A stretch of DNA of 14,591 bases, taken from the NCBI GenBank assembly GCA_016193195.1, contig JACPSQ010000070.1, positions 1-14,591 of the forward strand, in the 5' to 3' direction. Position numbers and translations under genes: made by a program. The notes under the pieces were generated by a model. The model made no database searches. It saw nothing but the letters and a program-made list of their open reading frames with translations, and was not told the DNA's origin. The DNA is from Candidatus Omnitrophota bacterium (GTDB lineage: Bacteria > Omnitrophota > Gorgyraeia > Aquiviventales > Aquiviventaceae). Of the stretch, positions 13,579 to 14,591 are shown piece by piece; the stretch's first letter is position 1; each line of letters begins with the position of its first letter.

Positions 13579-14049
13579 GTGGAAAAGCGGCTGAAATCAT
13601 CCGAGCGGGAGGCCTTCCGGCTCATAGAAGAAATGCTCCAGCTGATGGAGCAGCGCGGACTCGTTGAGCTCGAGATGGAGCACCAGGGCCTGCGGATCCG
13701 GCTCAAGAAGGCTTCCTCCAGCCCCGCCCCTCAAGTCGTCGAGTACGTCGCTGGCGTTCCCCATCCGACGGCTCCAGGCGGCCCCGCCGCGCCGGCCGAA
13801 GAGAGCCGTCGGGTCATCATCAAGTCTCCGATGGTAGGGACCTTCTACCGCGCATCTGCTCCAGACGCCCCGCCGTTCGTGGAGGTCGGTCAGGACCTTG
13901 AGGCGGGCCAGGTAGTCTGCATCATCGAGGCCATGAAGCTCATGAACGAGATCAAATCTGAAGTCGTGGGGCGCGTCATCGAAGTGCTCGTTGAGAACGG
14001 TTCCCCTGTCGAGTTCAATCAACCGCTCTTCGTTGTTGAACCGCGCTAG
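13579..14049 (+). CDS. accB: Biotin carboxyl carrier protein of acetyl-CoA carboxylase
   Basis: 156 residues. The N-terminal helix region (about 1-45) binds biotin carboxylase, a Pro/Ala-rich linker covers about 46-77, and the biotinyl domain runs from about 78 to the end. KSPMVGTFYRASAPDAPPFV and CIIEAMKLMNEI place the biotinylated lysine at 120. It carries the carboxyl group between AccC and the AccA/AccD transferase in the first step of fatty-acid synthesis. It starts at GTG, with family-typical N-terminal sequence immediately following. Placement between efp and accC is common in bacteria and supports the call. Confidence 0.96.
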   Translation: MEKRLKSSEREAFRLIEEMLQLMEQRGLVELEMEHQGLRIRLKKASSSPAPQVVEYVAGVPHPTAPGGPAAPAEESRRVIIKSPMVGTFYRASAPDAPPFVEVGQDLEAGQVVCIIEAMKLMNEIKSEVVGRVIEVLVENGSPVEFNQPLFVVEPR

Positions 14050-14096
14050 GGTGCGTGCCGATACGTAGCCGCCCCGCGTCAGAGCGAGATACGGAC

Positions 14097-14591
14097 ATGT
14101 TTTCGAAGATCCTGATTGCCAATCGAGGAGAGATTGCTGTCCGGGTCATCCGCGCCTGTAAGGAGATGGGCATCCGGACGGTGGCGATCTATTCAGAAGC
14201 CGATCGGCAGAGCCTGCACGTCCGCCTCGCCGACGAAGCGATCTGCGTGGGAGGGGCCAAGGCGGAGCAGAGCTACCTCAACATCCCCGCCATTGTCAGC
14301 GCCGCTGAAATCGCCGATGTGGAGGGGATCCATCCGGGCTACGGGTTTCTTTCACAGAACGCCCATTTTGCGGAAATCTGCGAGTCCTGCAACATCACCT
14401 TCATCGGGCCGTCGGCCCAGTCGATTCGCCTCATGGGGGACAAGCTGGCTGCCAAGGATCTGATGCGCAAGTCCGGGATCCCCATCATCCCGGGGAGCAT
14501 GACGGCGGTCAAGACCAAGGAGGACGCGCTCAAAACCGCGCGGCGCATCCAGTACCCGGTGATCGTCAAGGCCGCGGCGGGCGGCGGCGGC
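14097..14591 (+). CDS. accC: Biotin carboxylase subunit of acetyl-CoA carboxylase (partial, 5' end)
   Basis: The first 165 codons; the gene continues past the window. It opens MFSKILIANRGEIAVRVIR, then has EGIHPGYGFLSQN (about 76-88), FIGPSAQSIRLMGDK with Lys116, and VIVKAAAGGGG at the edge, the start of the ATP-grasp glycine-rich loop. It carboxylates biotin on AccB using bicarbonate and ATP. A 47-nt gap separates it from accB, with a GAGCGAGA-like purine stretch upstream of the ATG. No defect is visible in the part present. Confidence 0.96.
   Translation, partial: MFSKILIANRGEIAVRVIRACKEMGIRTVAIYSEADRQSLHVRLADEAICVGGAKAEQSYLNIPAIVSAAEIADVEGIHPGYGFLSQNAHFAEICESCNITFIGPSAQSIRLMGDKLAAKDLMRKSGIPIIPGSMTAVKTKEDALKTARRIQYPVIVKAAAGGGG

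Overview
The window is an unbroken run of genes, all on the + strand, from a GC-rich Gram-negative (diderm) bacterium. A LpxL/HtrB-type acyltransferase and a TonB-like protein indicate an outer membrane. The gene mix (lipA, MGDG-synthase-like glycosyltransferase, rpsU, M16 protease, MEMO1 family, DUF1844, rmuC, Trm112, then aroQ-efp-accB-accC) looks like an uncultured environmental lineage. Omnitrophota, or a Nitrospirota/Methylomirabilota-like group, would fit, but the sequence alone does not settle this.

Layout. 1-2450: the 3' end of an isocitrate/isopropylmalate dehydrogenase, lipA and a class I aminotransferase (central and amino-acid metabolism). 2478-5254: an envelope-lipid module of GT28 glycosyltransferase, lysophospholipid-type acyltransferase and GT2 glycosyltransferase. 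5251-6581: protein-L-isoaspartate methyltransferase and a TonB-like protein, overlapping their neighbours by 1-4 nt. 6605-6843: a near-consensus sigma70 promoter and rpsU. 6844-7010: structured non-coding DNA. 7011-9680: a two-domain M16 zinc protease with a probable signal peptide. 9683-12220: four genes joined by 4-nt ATGA overlaps (MEMO1 family, DUF1844, RmuC, Trm112). 12235-14591: aroQ, efp, accB and the start of accC, a familiar housekeeping cluster.

The most unusual content is between the genes. Most genes overlap or nearly touch, but four junctions (icd-like/lipA, acyltransferase/GT2, M16/MEMO1, aroQ/efp) each carry a different long imperfect inverted repeat. Two of these (181-265 and 9682-9752) share one design despite different sequences. 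Each arm is 31 nt, made of four 7-nt units plus 3 nt, with 24 of 31 positions complementary, and the left arm is built of ATG-initial heptamers. The other two (about 4444-4568 and 12718-12854) are nested or multi-branched. The repeats run into coding sequence: they give the acyltransferase a tail and stop codon, and perhaps the N-terminus of the MEMO1 protein. A 33-residue stretch resembling the core of a GIY-YIG nuclease, with both signature tyrosines lost, lies beside the fourth repeat. I see no defence system, CRISPR array, complete insertion sequence, tRNA or rRNA.
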